A DNA stretch of 64,000 bases from Hypomyces perniciosus (Eukaryota; Ascomycota; Sordariomycetes; Hypocreales; Hypocreaceae). Made by a program: the position numbers and the translations under genes. This document shows positions 22,093-34,711 of this stretch, one piece after another; position 1 is the first letter of the stretch, and every line of letters starts with the position of its first letter. The DNA lies in the NCBI GenBank assembly GCA_008477525.1, contig SPDT01000005.1, forward strand, positions 930,001-994,000. The letters are read 5' to 3'. The notes below the pieces were generated by a model. That model had not been told where the DNA came from and ran no database searches. It saw only the letters and a program-made list of their open reading frames with translations.

Positions 22093-23391
22093 GAGGCTGG
22101 TTCACACGAAAAACACCGAAGTCCACACACAACACGCTCACGAGACTCTAATGGATCTATTGATAGACGAGGCAACTGAATACATTCTAGGCTTTATGCG
22201 TCCTCACCGCCATTAGTACTATAGGCTCCTAGCAGTCTTATCTGCCCGCCCCCAAGCTTCCCGGAGTACGGAGCACTCCGCACTCTATTAACCAGGGGAT
22301 TCCTTGTCTGCACATGTTGCGCATACGATTGGGCCCAACGATCTGGTAAGGCAACCGCATCTTTATGCAAATCAAGAGCAAGTAAGAATCGGTGAAGGGT
22401 TCAGTCATCGCATGTCCCCGATAGTCGGCGATATCTTACGGGTAGCTACGAAGTACTGGCGGTCTGCATGGGCCATGTCATACCAAGCCCTACTATTACT
22501 ATTGCTAGCCCGTACTTCGTACTTTGATCGAGAGAGAAGGAAGAAGGAGGAAGCAAAGGCTTGCCTTGCCAGTCATGCTTTGTCAATCCTCAATCTGTTG
22601 TGATACGTTCAGATTGGACGAAACAGGGGAGGAGGATCAGCTTAACAAGGGTAATACGCGACTCAAGCCCTTTGCCACAACTACTCCGACCCAATGAATG
22701 GATGATGCTATTCCTACCGTCAAGGATATCGGGGTTTATGACAAGAGGGATGGGTGGTTCAAAAGTTTGAAGGCCTTGGATGGCCAAAAAAAGGAAGCCG
22801 ACCTGTGGTGTGTTTGTACTCTTAATTTGCCACGGGTTTGCTTTGTGAAGATCGGCGAGAGACCCGCGGTAATTCCGCGGTAGAACAGGAAAATTATCCA
22901 AAGAAGCTAAATCACCGAGTCCCAATCCCCAAGTAATGACCCTACGAGTAGTAGTACTAGTAGTGCTGGTAGTATCTAGTTGAATCCTCGATCGGAAATG
23001 ATGCGCATGCTTTGTAGATCACGTTAGTCTCGGATGATCAAGACCCCTTATGCCTGAGTAGAAATATGTTGTAAGAGACAGATGCCTTTTCGTCGCCTTA
23101 CGAGTAACCTTGACTCCAGCCCCTTTGTCTAACACTTGAGGCAGGGGTGAGGGACAGCTGCTGCCTACTTGTGTTCAGGGAAAAAACTTGAAAGGAGTGC
23201 AGCAGAGGCCGTTCTTTGCACAGGGCTTCAGAGCTTTCGCCTTCCCTGAGGCAAGTTAGGCTTTCTGAGAGAATTTGTGAAACGTGAAAGGGTCCAAGAG
23301 ATTGAGACGTGATACCATATAGACGTGATAGTGGCGTGCTGAGAGCTGGAGCCCCTCTAATACAAAAGACTAGTCTCTATAGAAGGTTCCC

Positions 23392-23580
23392 CAGTATTTT
23401 TTTATCTTAAAGAAGATAATTTTATTATTATATAATCGTTTCTTTAACGATAAAGTATATTAAAATATATATAATATTATTTAAGAAAATATATAATAAA
23501 ATACAAATACTATTAGGACATTTATATTAATTATATCTAAGTTTATAGTAGTTATGTGTACTAAATAAGTATAAATCCTT
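23392..23580. repeat. AT-rich island, possible RIP-degraded relic
   Basis: About 190 bp consist almost only of A and T (runs such as ttattattatataatcg and ttaaaatatatataatatt) inside DNA of ordinary composition, with sharp edges. Such islands in filamentous ascomycetes usually come from repeat-induced point mutation of a transposon. No open frame or terminal repeat survives, so the origin is inferred. Confidence 0.4.
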
Positions 23581-23828
23581 TATGTGATGTATGTATCCTA
23601 GTACACATGTTATTAGCATTTCGTCTTCTTTTCCTAATTCAGAATTTCGCATCAGCAATTTCCCTAAGGGGGTTCAGCTGAAATGTCAGTTTGGATTTTC
23701 AGTTTGGTCTTGGGGCTCACAAATCAAGGCGATAGTATGAGGTAGAAGTCGATCGATATGTGGCGAAAGATATTATCAGCTGTGCAGGGTTGGTCATATC
23801 TTGCCACTCGCCATTGAACAACAAGGAA

Positions 23829-23854
23829 GAAGAAAGAAAGAAAGAAAGAAAGAG
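23829..23854. repeat. GAAA microsatellite
   Basis: About five to six tandem copies of AAAG/GAAA inside the intergenic region after the tRNA dehydratase gene. Confidence 0.8.
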
Positions 23855-24213
23855 GCTCCGCCATGAGGCAATAAGGGTACAAAAAATTAATATGAATGGT
23901 CTTAGAGGTGTGTGCATTGTAGCGTTCGATGTGTATGTGCTAAAAACGTAGATAGGATAAATCGAATCGAGCCAAAGCAGCGACGAGGCGAAAACTTGGC
24001 ATAGCATCCATCATGCAACTGTTTTCGTAAATGATACAGTGCTTGTGGCCTTCGTAGTACATACCATGCCAACTCGATCACCTGGTGTAGCATTCGACCA
24101 CATGATTGACGCGAACACGCCATGTGCTGTTATGTGATGAGGCGTTTTCCATTCACAGGCAGGCATCGGGCGACATTTCCTTGGATGAGACCAAAACAAA
24201 AGTTCTTGGGCTT

Positions 24214-24241
24214 GTGATTCGTGATTCATGATTCGTGATCT
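24214..24241. repeat. 7-bp tandem repeat
   Basis: Four tandem copies of a heptamer: GTGATTC, GTGATTC, ATGATTC, GTGATCT. The copies differ by one or two bases. The region is intergenic. Confidence 0.75.
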
Positions 24242-25440
24242 GACTGTGTTCATTTGCTGTTGGTCAAGGATCCAACCCATCACCGCCACCCAACGAACGG
24301 AAATGAAGATATGTGATTCAAAGAACAATTATTGGATGTTGGGAGTTGCCTTTCTCGGTGTTTTATATACCCTTTGTTTCACATACGCGCGTTCATGTGT
24401 CGCACAAACAGTCCCCGGTAAATGACCACTCTCAAGTATCGGAACGTGAGGCTTCGTTGACAGCTAATCTATTGGGAGTTGTAAAGTCACCCGGTGTCGT
24501 GTAAATGGCAGCGAATTAATGGCATCATGAGCATGTCAATTGGATCCAAACCGGTTGGTGAGAGTGATGCGGCCAAGGAAGGTAATGACTTGCGAATATG
24601 CGTATTTTGTGACAGCTCATGGATGTGAGGTGAGGCTGCCGACCCTAGAGTGGCCCAAAAGATGCCAGGGGATCCTTTCGTAAATTCTGACAAGCGATTC
24701 ATCATGTCTGAAAGCTCTCTCATTGTATTCGAGGCAACGGTGTGCGCGCGTGTGCGCGCCTGATAAACCGGCTGGGAGCAATTACACGTATGTGCTCCCA
24801 ATATCAATATCCAGGGCCACTCGGCGACCATACCCTGCTCTATTGCTGTATAACAGACGTCAGTCCCGGTTGCCTTTGCATGGTTGGTCTGAGCCTCACC
24901 ACCCAGGGGCCAGATATCTGTCATTGGTAGCCTGAGGGAGGATCAATGGCTGTTATCTCTGAATCGGATCCGAAACTTTTCGGACTTTCAGTGATGAAGC
25001 TCCCAATCCCGCGATCCGAAGACAAGCTTCGATCAGAATTGGAGTCGTGATACACGCTTCGTCGGGCTGTATCTGTGATACACCCAATGGCCTGGGCAAT
25101 GACGCTGGAGCATCATATTTCCGGGTGAATCGAAGCAAGTATACCCGAGAAGGCAGCTTGGTCACCGAGAGATGCTGCTGGATGGGTGTTGACTTGAAAG
25201 AGAGAGCATGTTCGCAGGAAGTATAAGGGCTCGCGAGGGCTTTATGGGCTGGGCTTGGCTTCTTACTACCACACTTAATGTAGACTGCTCTGTTTACAGC
25301 CTCTAATAGTAGGTTGCGCCCTATGTACAGTTCGCGGTCAATGAAATCTAACTATAAAGTTGGATAGGGCCCAGGTAAAAAACCCAAAACTGGACAAGCT
25401 ACAAAGCACACAACATCAGCTCGTCTTCTACTTCTGTTAC

Positions 25441-25488
25441 ATCTTCTCTCTTTCTCTTTCTCTCTCCTCCCTTCTTCCTTTCTTTCTG
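25441..25488. promoter_or_regulatory. C/T-rich tract upstream of the Est1-type gene
   Basis: About 48 bp of nearly pure pyrimidine (on the plus strand) lie about 600 bp before the ATG at 26079. Such tracts are common near fungal transcription start sites, so transcription may begin here and give a long 5' leader. A GTGAGT at about 25551-25556 could open a 5'-UTR intron, but its acceptor is not certain. Confidence 0.4.
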
Positions 25489-26078
25489 CGGGATTCCTTT
25501 CCGCTACGGATCCGGCAACACAAACAAATCGATCACGTAAAATTGGAATACCGTGAGTTCATATTTCTCTAGCACCCAAGAACGAAAAGTGGTGGTGGTC
25601 GGTCCGCTAGTATGGAAACTTTGGCGTATTATTAGAGCAGAGCCTCAAAGGCGACAGACAGCAGTTCGCGCACAGTGGGGCCCCACATACCATACGCAGC
25701 CCTTGTTCTTCCTGTGCTTTTGTACATCATCGATACAACAAAACGAGGAGCTGGCCCCCTCTGCATCCGTGATAAGGATCCTTACTTCTACAATTGCAAT
25801 GCTAACGAACGTGTTTAATGGGGCAGTCGCGCCCTGAATGTCCAATTCCTTCCGCCAAATTACGTATCGTGGCGACACAAACACCCGCCACCAGGAGCAT
25901 CTGAACGTCAATCGCATCCGTCGATACAGACCCAGCATCTCGAGTCTCTGCCTGCAGAATCCGAAACAAGTGCGCACGAACTGCTGCAGCTGGCGATCGC
26001 TGCTATTCGTCGATCTGGCCTCCCGCACGCGTTTTGCGTCCCCTCCGAGTCGATACTGTATGCCATACCCTTGTCAAA

Positions 26079-28530
26079 ATGGCTGCACCAGGCAAATCAG
26101 ATATATCCAAGAGTTGGGTGGACTATCTCAGGAGCAGTTCACGGCAGCTGAACTGTCCGCTTTGTCATGCCGATGTCCGGCCACCAACCATCGATGGGTT
26201 CAAAAGTCACGTCCAGAACGATACCGGCAACCACCCGGACCTTGAGGACGAAGCAGACATCAAAGCGGCGTTTGAGAGGATGAGAATAAACCCTCCCAAA
26301 CCTCAGTGCGTTACCATCTCCCCCACATGCACCCTCGTTTCGCCTCATTGACCACCGGATCCTCAGGAATCCAACTTCTGGCCCTGGCGACCACCATAAC
26401 CAGGCCAAGAGATCGCGAAAGAGGTCTGGGCCTGCAGCTTTGGAATGTCAAAATGAAGCCGCCGGCCAGGCAGACAATGACGAACACGATGATAAGAAGC
26501 TGTGTTCCCCCCCGAGCTCGCCACCGCCACCGTTGACTCCCAGTCGGAACAGGGGGAAACAAGTCGAAAACGTGCGAGAATTTAAACGTGGTATAAAAGG
26601 CACAAGCGCTCGACAGCTCTGGTCTCCGGATGATGAGCAGCAGCCGAGGACACCACAATCGAGAGCGCCACAGCCTGGTCTTTCCTCACATGTGAAGCGC
26701 TCGCCTCAGGCAAGACACAGCCGGCAATCCCAACTCCCGTCCCAACTTCAACAGTCCCAGTCGCAGCCGCATCAAGACTCCTCCCAAGACCAGTCATCAG
26801 AGGATTCGACCCTAACAATGTCGCAAATGATTCTTCAACCGGAGACGAGGCCAATTTCTCAGGAGCAGCTTGTTGCCGAGGTCAAGGGTATCTATGCTGG
26901 TCTTGTCATGGTAGAAAGCAAATGCATAGAAGTTGACAATGTCCAATCATCCAACAAGGATACCCTGCGACAACTAAGCAACGAACAGTGGCAAGCACTG
27001 ATCGCCTTGCACCGCACCCTACTACACGAACATCACGACTTTTTCTTGGCCAGTCAACATCCATCCGCGAGTCCGGCCCTTCGCCGTCTAGCCGCGAAAT
27101 ATGCAATGCCAGCGAGGATGTGGCGACACGGAATCCATTCCTTTCTGGAACTTTTAAGGCACAAACTGCCATTTTCTTTGGAGCCTATGCTCACGTTCAT
27201 TTACATTGCCTACAGCATGATGGCTCTCCTTTACGAGACGGTGCCTGCTTTTGAGGATACGTGGATAGAATGCCTTGGCGATCTGGGCAGGTACCGCATG
27301 GCAATTGAAGACGACGACATTCGGGACCGAGAGACGTGGACGTCCGTTTCGCGGTATTGGTATAGTAAGGCTTCGGATAAATCACCAACAACGGGCCGCC
27401 TCTATCATCACCTAGCAATTCTCGCCCGACCAAATGCCTTGCAACAGGTTTACTACTATACAAAGTCACTATGCGTGCCAATTCCCTTTCTGAGCGCACG
27501 TGAGAGTATAATGACTCTATTTGACCCGGTTTTGAGCTCGACCTCGCCGCGTCTGGAGCCTATTGATGCCGCTTTCGTTCGTGTTCATGCAATCTTTTTC
27601 TCTGGCAAGTGTGAAGACCAGCTAGAGCCTTCAATGAAACAATTCTTTGAACTGTTGGATGGACATATAGCTAGAATAACCAAAGGTTGGCTGGAACCAG
27701 GGCAAGTCACCGCACTAAACAAATCCGTAATGTTCTCACCTCAATTTACTAACCATCAAAACAGATATTTTATTGGAATCTCCCTCGGATGTTCTCTCCT
27801 TGGCTATGGGGATGAGTCCAATGTTCTCAAACATGCAATTACGTCAAAGCGACCTGAGGAGTCTGACAAGTCTGAAAAGGTTGACAAATCCAGCACTGCC
27901 AAAGAGGGGGGTTCTACACTGAAATTGACACCTGGAGAGACCTTTTTGAAAACACTTTCCTTTGTCGTTCGTACATACGAAATTATCACCCATCGATGGG
28001 GAGATATGAATATCCTCCCTTATCTTCATACACAACTGGTCTTCTTGCGCCACATGTCACGGTTCCCTGTTGCCATGTCCTATCTTGAGCGGGACTTTCC
28101 ATGGAAATTAACGGCCATGATGCTAAATTACCTGAAGCAGTCTTGCAAATCTGAGCTTCGTATAACCAGCGAAGAATTCCCAGGGGCACCAAAGAACGAT
28201 ATTCCACGTCCATTACCGGAGGATTATGCAATGCGGGGCCTCATTTACACGGAAGATTATTTCCCCAATGACTGGTTCTCCTTTGAGACAGTCGATGAGG
28301 ATGAGAAGTACTTTGAGCAGGGCTCGATGATGGAGGTACGAAAGGAGAGGATCTTGTGGCTCGGGTGCAGAATCGCGAGCCTGAATAAATGGCTGAGGTG
28401 GGACGACAAATCCCAAACGTTTTCGGTTGCCCCTGAATATGACATCGATTTGGATGCCCCCGAGGCGACTGTCGTGGATACCCAGGAGGACCAGGAGGAT
28501 ATTCTTGTCCCAGATGCCGGCGTCAACTGA
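26079..28530 (+). CDS. Est1-type DNA/RNA-binding domain protein with N-terminal zinc-finger-like motif
   Basis: Relative of the Est1/Ebs1/SMG5-7 family, which acts in telomerase recruitment and nonsense-mediated decay. Two exons, 26079-26305 and 26367-28530, give 796 residues; the 61-nt intron (CAG acceptor at 26364-26366) restores frame. Near the N-terminus is CPLC-x14-H-x7-H (Cys26, Cys29, His44, His52), which looks like an atypical C2H2 finger. A basic cluster AKRSRKR follows (about 89-95), a likely nuclear signal, then a Gln/Ser/Pro-rich linker. From about residue 215 there is a helical region (LSNEQWQALIALHRTLLHEHHDFFLASQHPSASPALRRLA). Then comes the Est1 DNA/RNA-binding signature WTSVSRYWYSKASDKSPTTGRLYHHLAILARPN and ALQQVYYYTKSLCVPIPFLSARESIMTLFDPV. 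No PIN nuclease domain is seen. The start has good context (AAAATGGCT). Confidence 0.88.
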
Positions 28531-28589
28531 GCGGGCACACATACATGAATTGTATCGGATACGGAAAGCTCAGACTCTCTCTCGGTTTT

Positions 28590-28626
28590 CAAAAAAAAAG
28601 GGAAAAAAAAAGAAGAAGAAGAAAAG
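28590..28626. repeat. A/G-rich tract in the Est1-type gene 3' region
   Basis: Runs of nine A residues broken by GGG and AGAAGAAGAAG lie 60-100 bp after the stop codon of the Est1-type gene. Simple low-complexity DNA, probably within the 3' UTR. Confidence 0.7.
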
Positions 28627-30856
28627 GCGTGTAGTTCTATATCCTTAGAGTGGATTTTATGGGATAATGGGGTTTGGCGATGTGTTATTTTAGTGAGTCT
28701 CATTTCATGGATCGGTCCGTCAGGTTTGGACGCAGGTTCATTTACTTCTTGTCCACTATCTTTTTGCTTTTATCTACTTGGTTTCTGTTTTCTTCCTTGT
28801 CCGCAATTGCTCGGAGTGGTGCTGGCCTTGGCTTCTGAACGCAGATACAAGCTGCCGAGGGCGTTTCAACACGTTGCACCATAACATTATTTGTTTACTT
28901 GATGGGAAGGTTTGTACAGGGCGCGTGGGCGTGTGTACATGCTTTGTTTTCTTCCTCATTACTATTACTGATGGGGTTTGGTAATGTCTTGACTTGGCAA
29001 GATTGGCAAGATTGGTCCTTGGGTATTTCATCGTCGTCCATCGCATGCACTGTAAATGAACGTGAGCATAGGCTCTTGAGACGATGGTGGACTTATGCAG
29101 AGAGTTCCAGAAATGAATAGATTCTGCGGTTGCCGCACACATACACATGCACATACACCCACATGGATGCTGCAGCGAGGGCAACGAGAGTATTTCGAGC
29201 AAAGCAATGACTTGCATTGGCGCAGTTTCGTAAGGCGGCCCGCGGCAAGGCGACCAATTATGTGTGACATCGGTGCCGGAAGACTCACGGCCCGATGCGC
29301 AGAATAGTAAACGTGGACATTGCATGACGAGATATGGATGGATGAGGTTACAGGGTTGGGTTACACAACTTGGGTAACAAGGCTGTGTGGCGTTGGCAAG
29401 GTGTGGGAGTACAAGCATGCGAGAACTGCGAGGCGTCTGGCTCAGAAGCGAAAGGCCTCATGACATTGTCATACGGACTTTGAATGAGACCTGTTGTTGC
29501 AACTATGGGGAGTGATTGATAAACGTCGGGAATTACCAATTTGGAGTTGGAGATGTCTACCAATGGAGATGAAAAGGGACTCGCCGCAGAGTCACCGAAA
29601 TGTTTGAGAATTCCAGAAGTGTTATCTGATGATTCACATCTCAGGTCGGCTTTTGGGGGCTGACCATCAAGGTTCATTACACCGAAAGTGTTTTACTTTT
29701 CTTTACCAGCCTAGGTATCCAGTAAGAAGTACAAAGAAAATCACTGCTCCATACTACTCCGTACATTGTACGTAGTACTTCGTATGTATAGTATTTTACA
29801 CACGATAATGTATGCACTAGCATTGGTACTTCGTACTAGTAGTAGTGGTAGTATTACCCAGGAATTGAGTGATGTCACCAGCCAAAATTAAGGGTGCACT
29901 CTATGTACGAGAACTAGTACTACTCCGTACTTAAGTGCATTAGTGTGGTTGCCTTTCAAGGTTCCATTGTTTAGTCTCTGTATGTACTACTATTATATTG
30001 ATCGTTATGATACTTTGTGAATTGTTGATAAACGACGAAAAAGAAAGGAAGAGAGAAGAAAAAGAGACAAACATCAGGAACCAAGGATCGAAGAATATTA
30101 ACAAATAAAAAAAGACATTGACCATGCATTTCGCACTTCAGCTCGTCTTTTTAGTATTTTGTTTGCCATGCGAAATAACGGTCTGCGAAAGCGAGGCGAA
30201 TGCTGCCTGATAACCCATCGTGCGCAGGAAGCTAACAAAGCAGTGAAGTTCTCTCGCAGAAAGCTCCATGATGCCATATGAAGGACCTGTTGATTGGCTA
30301 CTTGGGTTGTCTCTAGAAATAGTACTCCGTAATGGACTATAATTGCCTCATGGCGGTGTACGAAGTATATATGTAAACTGTGAATCATCATTAGGCATGA
30401 CCTTGCATCTCGTGGTGGCTTACGAAGTGTGTGCTACGTTAATTTTCCCAAAGCGGCAATTAAGACGCCATCATCGAAGAGTGGTTCTCAGATTGATGCC
30501 TTCTTCTGCCTTGTCTGACTGCCGTAAGACATACGAGGCTCTTTAATTAATAAATTGCCGGAGCTTTCGGGAGGGGAAACGAGGCAAACAAATCGACCCA
30601 TGTACGGAGTATCTGTATACTACATAAACCCTCAAAAAGTGGCACTTTGATACTACTATGTACTAATACTAGTCCTCATTACCCCACAATACCAGTTACT
30701 AGCACTACTCCGGACGGAATATGGGTGTATTTCTAGAAAGGCTCGCGAATGTTCAAAGGCAACTCATCTTACATCAGAGAGCCCACTTTCAGGAGCCGCA
30801 TGCATAGCCGATATGGCGCGTGATTTGCGTCTACGGGGGTTATTAATACGAGTAAT

Positions 30857-31375
30857 ATGCAAACGCTCGGAGCGTTCCTCTTCGGTTTCTTCCGATCATT
30901 ACACTTTGTCGCCTGCCAGGCAGCATGCAAGGCAACAGAAACCGTTTCAATAAGGAATATGCGTCTATTGCGGTTCGTGAAGAATTTGTTTCAGCTGCGA
31001 GGCGGCTATGCCAGAGCGTGTGATGCGGCTGACCTTCCTAGGTCCACAGCGTCGTATTATATCGTGCGCCTCGTCCAGTCCATAAGCAGAATGTGTCAGC
31101 GAGGACGCGCAACGTTTGGCCGCAGTCATCTTCGTATAAAACAGGCAACGTTTGCATTTGAGGGATTGCTTCGGAATCCGAGCATTCCGTCTTGGCCTTT
31201 GTGCCTTCCAGCCGAAATGTGGTGTTGGGATGTTGTGGTTGTGATAGAACCAGCCTCCTCTGATGCCTGGCAGGCAGACAAATCCTACAGAGTACGGGTT
31301 TCAAGATTACTTGGATTCCCGTTTTGGCATTCCATTCGAAGCTCTGTTGGAATCTACACCCTCATGTGTCTATAG
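30857..31375 (+). other. Unassigned open frame of 172 codons
   Basis: An open frame starting with ATG runs for 172 codons (MQTLGAFLFGFF... to ...GIYTLMCL). The first 25 residues are hydrophobic and could pass as a signal or membrane segment, and a middle part (QLRGGYARACDAADLPRSTASYYIVRLV) looks like a plausible helix-turn-helix, but no family is recognised. The surroundings are relic-rich and an 88-codon frame overlaps on the other strand. It may be chance, or a leftover of a transposon or lost gene. Confidence 0.2.
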
Positions 31376-32414
31376 ATAGAAATAAACCCCTAAACTGATA
31401 GGACAGCAACGAGGTAATCTCACGTTCATTAATACATTTTGAAGGTAATGCTTAATTTCATGGGAATATCAATGGGGAAATATCTGGGTTTATTCTAGAA
31501 GAACTCTATATATGTTAGACTAGAACTATAAGTCGAAGCTATATCAACCACAGTCTCATTTTGACCCGTTCATATAAATTTAGGAAGTCGAGTTGCCTGT
31601 CTAATCGACAATGATGAGAGTTTTCTATTCAATTCATTTCTTAGCTGTATATATACTCTCAAACTGTTATATATAGCCTATTTGCGTGATGTTGAGAGAC
31701 TCCAGAGGCTGGGAAGGTACCCTGAAGAGGAAGTGCAATAAGACCTGGTCAACAGGGTTATAAAGACCACATATAGAACCCAATGGAACCAGCAAGCTAT
31801 CAGTGATAAATGAGACTCAACTCGAACAAGAGACCATAAGAAGTGGTAGGTGAGTCCTGGATAACCAGGGTGGTATATAAACGGACTATAGGCTAGGCCA
31901 ATATCTACCATTGATTTGTGCATCCCTGTGGCACGGGTTGCTTATGCTGTCACCGGGCCTAGCCTAAAAGACTAACAGTAGCCACCCACTGCCAACAAAG
32001 GTACCGTAGTTGTTTAGAGAGTTCTATACTATTCGAAACAACAGCTACAGCCGGCTTATGGATGATATGAAAAAGTCTACCTATTTTTCCTACTTGTTTT
32101 TCTAACCCAACTCTCCATGGCCTCTTTACTTGATTCAAATGCACAATAATGTAGAAATCAGGGAGTCAACGGCCGATATGGCTCATTCTTGTGTGTCTGA
32201 ACATACAGCGTTAATTAGATCATCGAGAGCGAACTATTTCAAAGTGGCCTTTGTTAACACTCAAACTATCAAGGGCAACCGAGGATAGTGTACTCGATTG
32301 CCTTAGAAAAACGACTACGTACTTCGCAAAAAGAAAATTATACTCATTCTGGAACGTTTCCTTTGAAAGACCATAGAAAGGCCCTGTGACTTCTTATTAT
32401 CAGCCCACCTTATG

Positions 32415-32553
32415 TGATGAGATGAGACAGGTCCCCATATATCACCCTATGTACGAAGTAACAAGAAGACGAGTTCCCATGTCATCCAATGGGACGAGAC
32501 AAGTCCCATGTAGCTAAATCACGGGATGAGGCAAGTTCCCACATACCACAGAG
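32415..32553. repeat. Short degenerate repeats with GGGAC..GTCCC symmetry
   Basis: Four related units occur in about 140 bp: GATGAGACAGGTCCCCAT, GACGAGTTCCCATG, GGGACGAGACAAGTCCCATG and GGGATGAGGCAAGTTCCCACAT. Units 3 and 4 have inverted arms (GGGAC/GTCCC and GGGA/TCCC) around a loop of seven or more bases. Spacing is irregular. Origin and role are unknown. Confidence 0.55.
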
Positions 32554-34417
32554 TATCTTCCCACTAACCAAGCCCATCAACTCGGTGGGGGAAGCCTCAT
32601 TTCAGCTTTCAGCCCTCTTGATGGTAAAAGGGGGGATTTTCACCGCCATATCCAAAATATGTACTAGCAGCTGTGATCCGCACCAATAACACATCTGCCA
32701 TGTCTCAGCATAAAACATTGAGAATAGTACGAAGTAGTGAGCAGAGAGTGGAGGAAAGAGAAAAGATTTTCGCTACACCGACGGCAAGGGGGGGGTTTCA
32801 AAGCATTGAGCATGTGCCAAGATGATTCGTTTAGAAGAGATCAGACGTATTATAGTTTTAGTTTTTGGCTTTTAAATCATGTGTGTAATTCGTAAGGCAA
32901 CCACAGTTGCATATGCATAGTTGCGTTGCCAATGTAGGGTATAGAAATCCCATTGGACTGATGATATAAAGCTGGATGAAAGAAACATGTGGGCCACTTA
33001 TATTCAGTATTCGGTCAATGTTACGGCATCACGGCATCTTGGTGGTATGATAGGGTATCATTCGCTAACTTGGGGAGGATACGTGTCCAAGTTTCCTAAA
33101 CGTCATTGCAAAGCTAAGGCTGCGAATGGGAAGAATCATGATGTTGTTTGACTTCACAGCTCATATAAATACGGGCAATAGGGATTCTTCCTAGGGTGAG
33201 GCGAAATAGACCGTGGATATTAATGAGGCAACTAATATGAAGGGTGCGTCGCAGTTGGGTTCCAACGCATAAGACAACGACCTGACGATGATGACGGGCA
33301 TCTAAGGCGTCTAGAGAGACAAGTTTGGCGAGTCACGGACATAAGCGAATTGACTAGTACTTAGGAGTGCTATCTAAAAGCTACACCGCAGAGATGACGA
33401 TGCGTTGCTCTGGTCAATTAGAGTGTTGCTTCGCTGCTGTTCGCTTCGCTGCTGCAGTGTAGAACGTCACCAATGCGATCTTGCTGGCCCAGAATTACGA
33501 CGACGGCTTCACGATCTAGATGTATTCATACACGTGTACGAAGGAGCTATACAAATTGTTTATTAATGGCAAGCTGAAATGATCATTGTGTTGTGTAAGA
33601 ATGTCGTCATGGAGTCTTCGCAATTCAGCCTTAGGCCGAGTTGCAGCCCAAAAATTCAACCACTGACAAAATAGATACTAGCTACAGAGAGGATCAAGCT
33701 GGCAAGGCCATGCTGGCCATTGACTATTAGCATTAGCCTGCTCGTGGCGCACTAAAGTTGGAAAACCTGCAGGATGCGAAGTCCAGTTTGTATTGAGGGT
33801 CATTTGAGATGAATTTCTCCCAGTGTTTATTGCATGATGTTGTTTCATCACGTAGACAGTGGTTTATATCGTGCTTGCTTGCCTTCAACGTGCTACAGGT
33901 CATAGGACATGTTCATCCAGGGCCTACAATTGCGAAAGATGGTTGTATTACTGTTTTGCTTCGTACATATATGTAAATTGAGCCCTGTATCATGATTTAT
34001 GCGTGCCAAACTGTTGAATATTATTAATATTGGCGGAAGATAGTGGTAGAACTTCCCCCCTAGCCAAGGGCCTTGATTAGTGTCCCGATCGTCCAAGTTA
34101 AGAACCCAGGCCCTGATAATACAGAAGTAAACCTAAGTGAAAAACTGTTTTACCTTGAATAAGGTTATGTAACTTACCCAATAAGTATATGATCGACAGC
34201 TCCACATTACATTAAAAACAGCTTTATAGAACGCCTGTTTATTACTATTCTTCATTGGCACATGGTTTCTGTAGTTCATCAAACCGCCACTCATCTTACA
34301 TTGCAAATGAATCTTGTCAACATAAGCTTCAATGTCCACATAAACTACTTCGTAAACACAGGATTTGTTAAAGACGTCAAAGCATGATAAGCCGATGTAT
34401 TGGCCTAAGAGTCTAAT

Positions 34418-34711
34418 TGCATCAACTACATTAAACTGCTAGAGGACAACAGCCCTGGGGACTAGGCTGCTGAGCTCCAAGAGTTCAACGTCGCCGACGC
34501 CGTAGAACGGTTAGGAGAATACAGCAAGTCATCATGCATCAACGTCTTCAAAAACATCTACTATTTGCCCATTTCCTCAACGGATCCCCTCCCAACCTTT
34601 AGTGCAGATGGGCAGTTGTTTTGCCAAAAACAGATCACAAAAGGCTGCCCTTGGTTTGACTGTTGTGTTATGCTATCCTGGAGTACCTTCGCCAGGAAGG
34701 TCAAATGGTAG
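34418..34711 (+). pseudogene. Eroded coding remnant, family unknown
   Basis: One reading frame carries about 98 codons of protein-like sequence interrupted once by TAG (about 34466). The first block ends ...YIKLLEDNSPGD and the second runs AELQEFNVADAVERLGEYS through FKNIYYLPISSTDPL to a TAG after ARKVKW. No ATG begins it and upstream the frame is closed by a TAA. The better-than-random composition and the single stop, which is one C-to-T change from CAG, suggest a decayed exon. Codons upstream are AT-rich. I do not recognise the family. Confidence 0.3.

Larger units (their letters stand above)
22093..26078. other. 4 kb gene-poor region
   Basis: No gene is supported in this stretch, although many open frames of 60-145 codons exist on both strands; none resembles a known family or shows a consistent exon chain. 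It contains an AT-only-like island (23392-23580), a GAAA microsatellite, a 7-bp tandem repeat at 24214-24241, a GTGCGCGC-rich patch at about 24738-24760 and a C/T-rich tract just upstream of the Est1-type gene. The words TACGAAGTA (22447-22455) and TACTTCGTA (22513-22521) occur here. The last several hundred bases presumably include the promoter and 5' leader of the next gene. Confidence 0.55.

Noticed and set aside
24487..24924. Minus-strand 145-codon open frame
   Set aside because: No family resemblance, low coding-like composition, and an overlapping plus-strand frame of similar quality.
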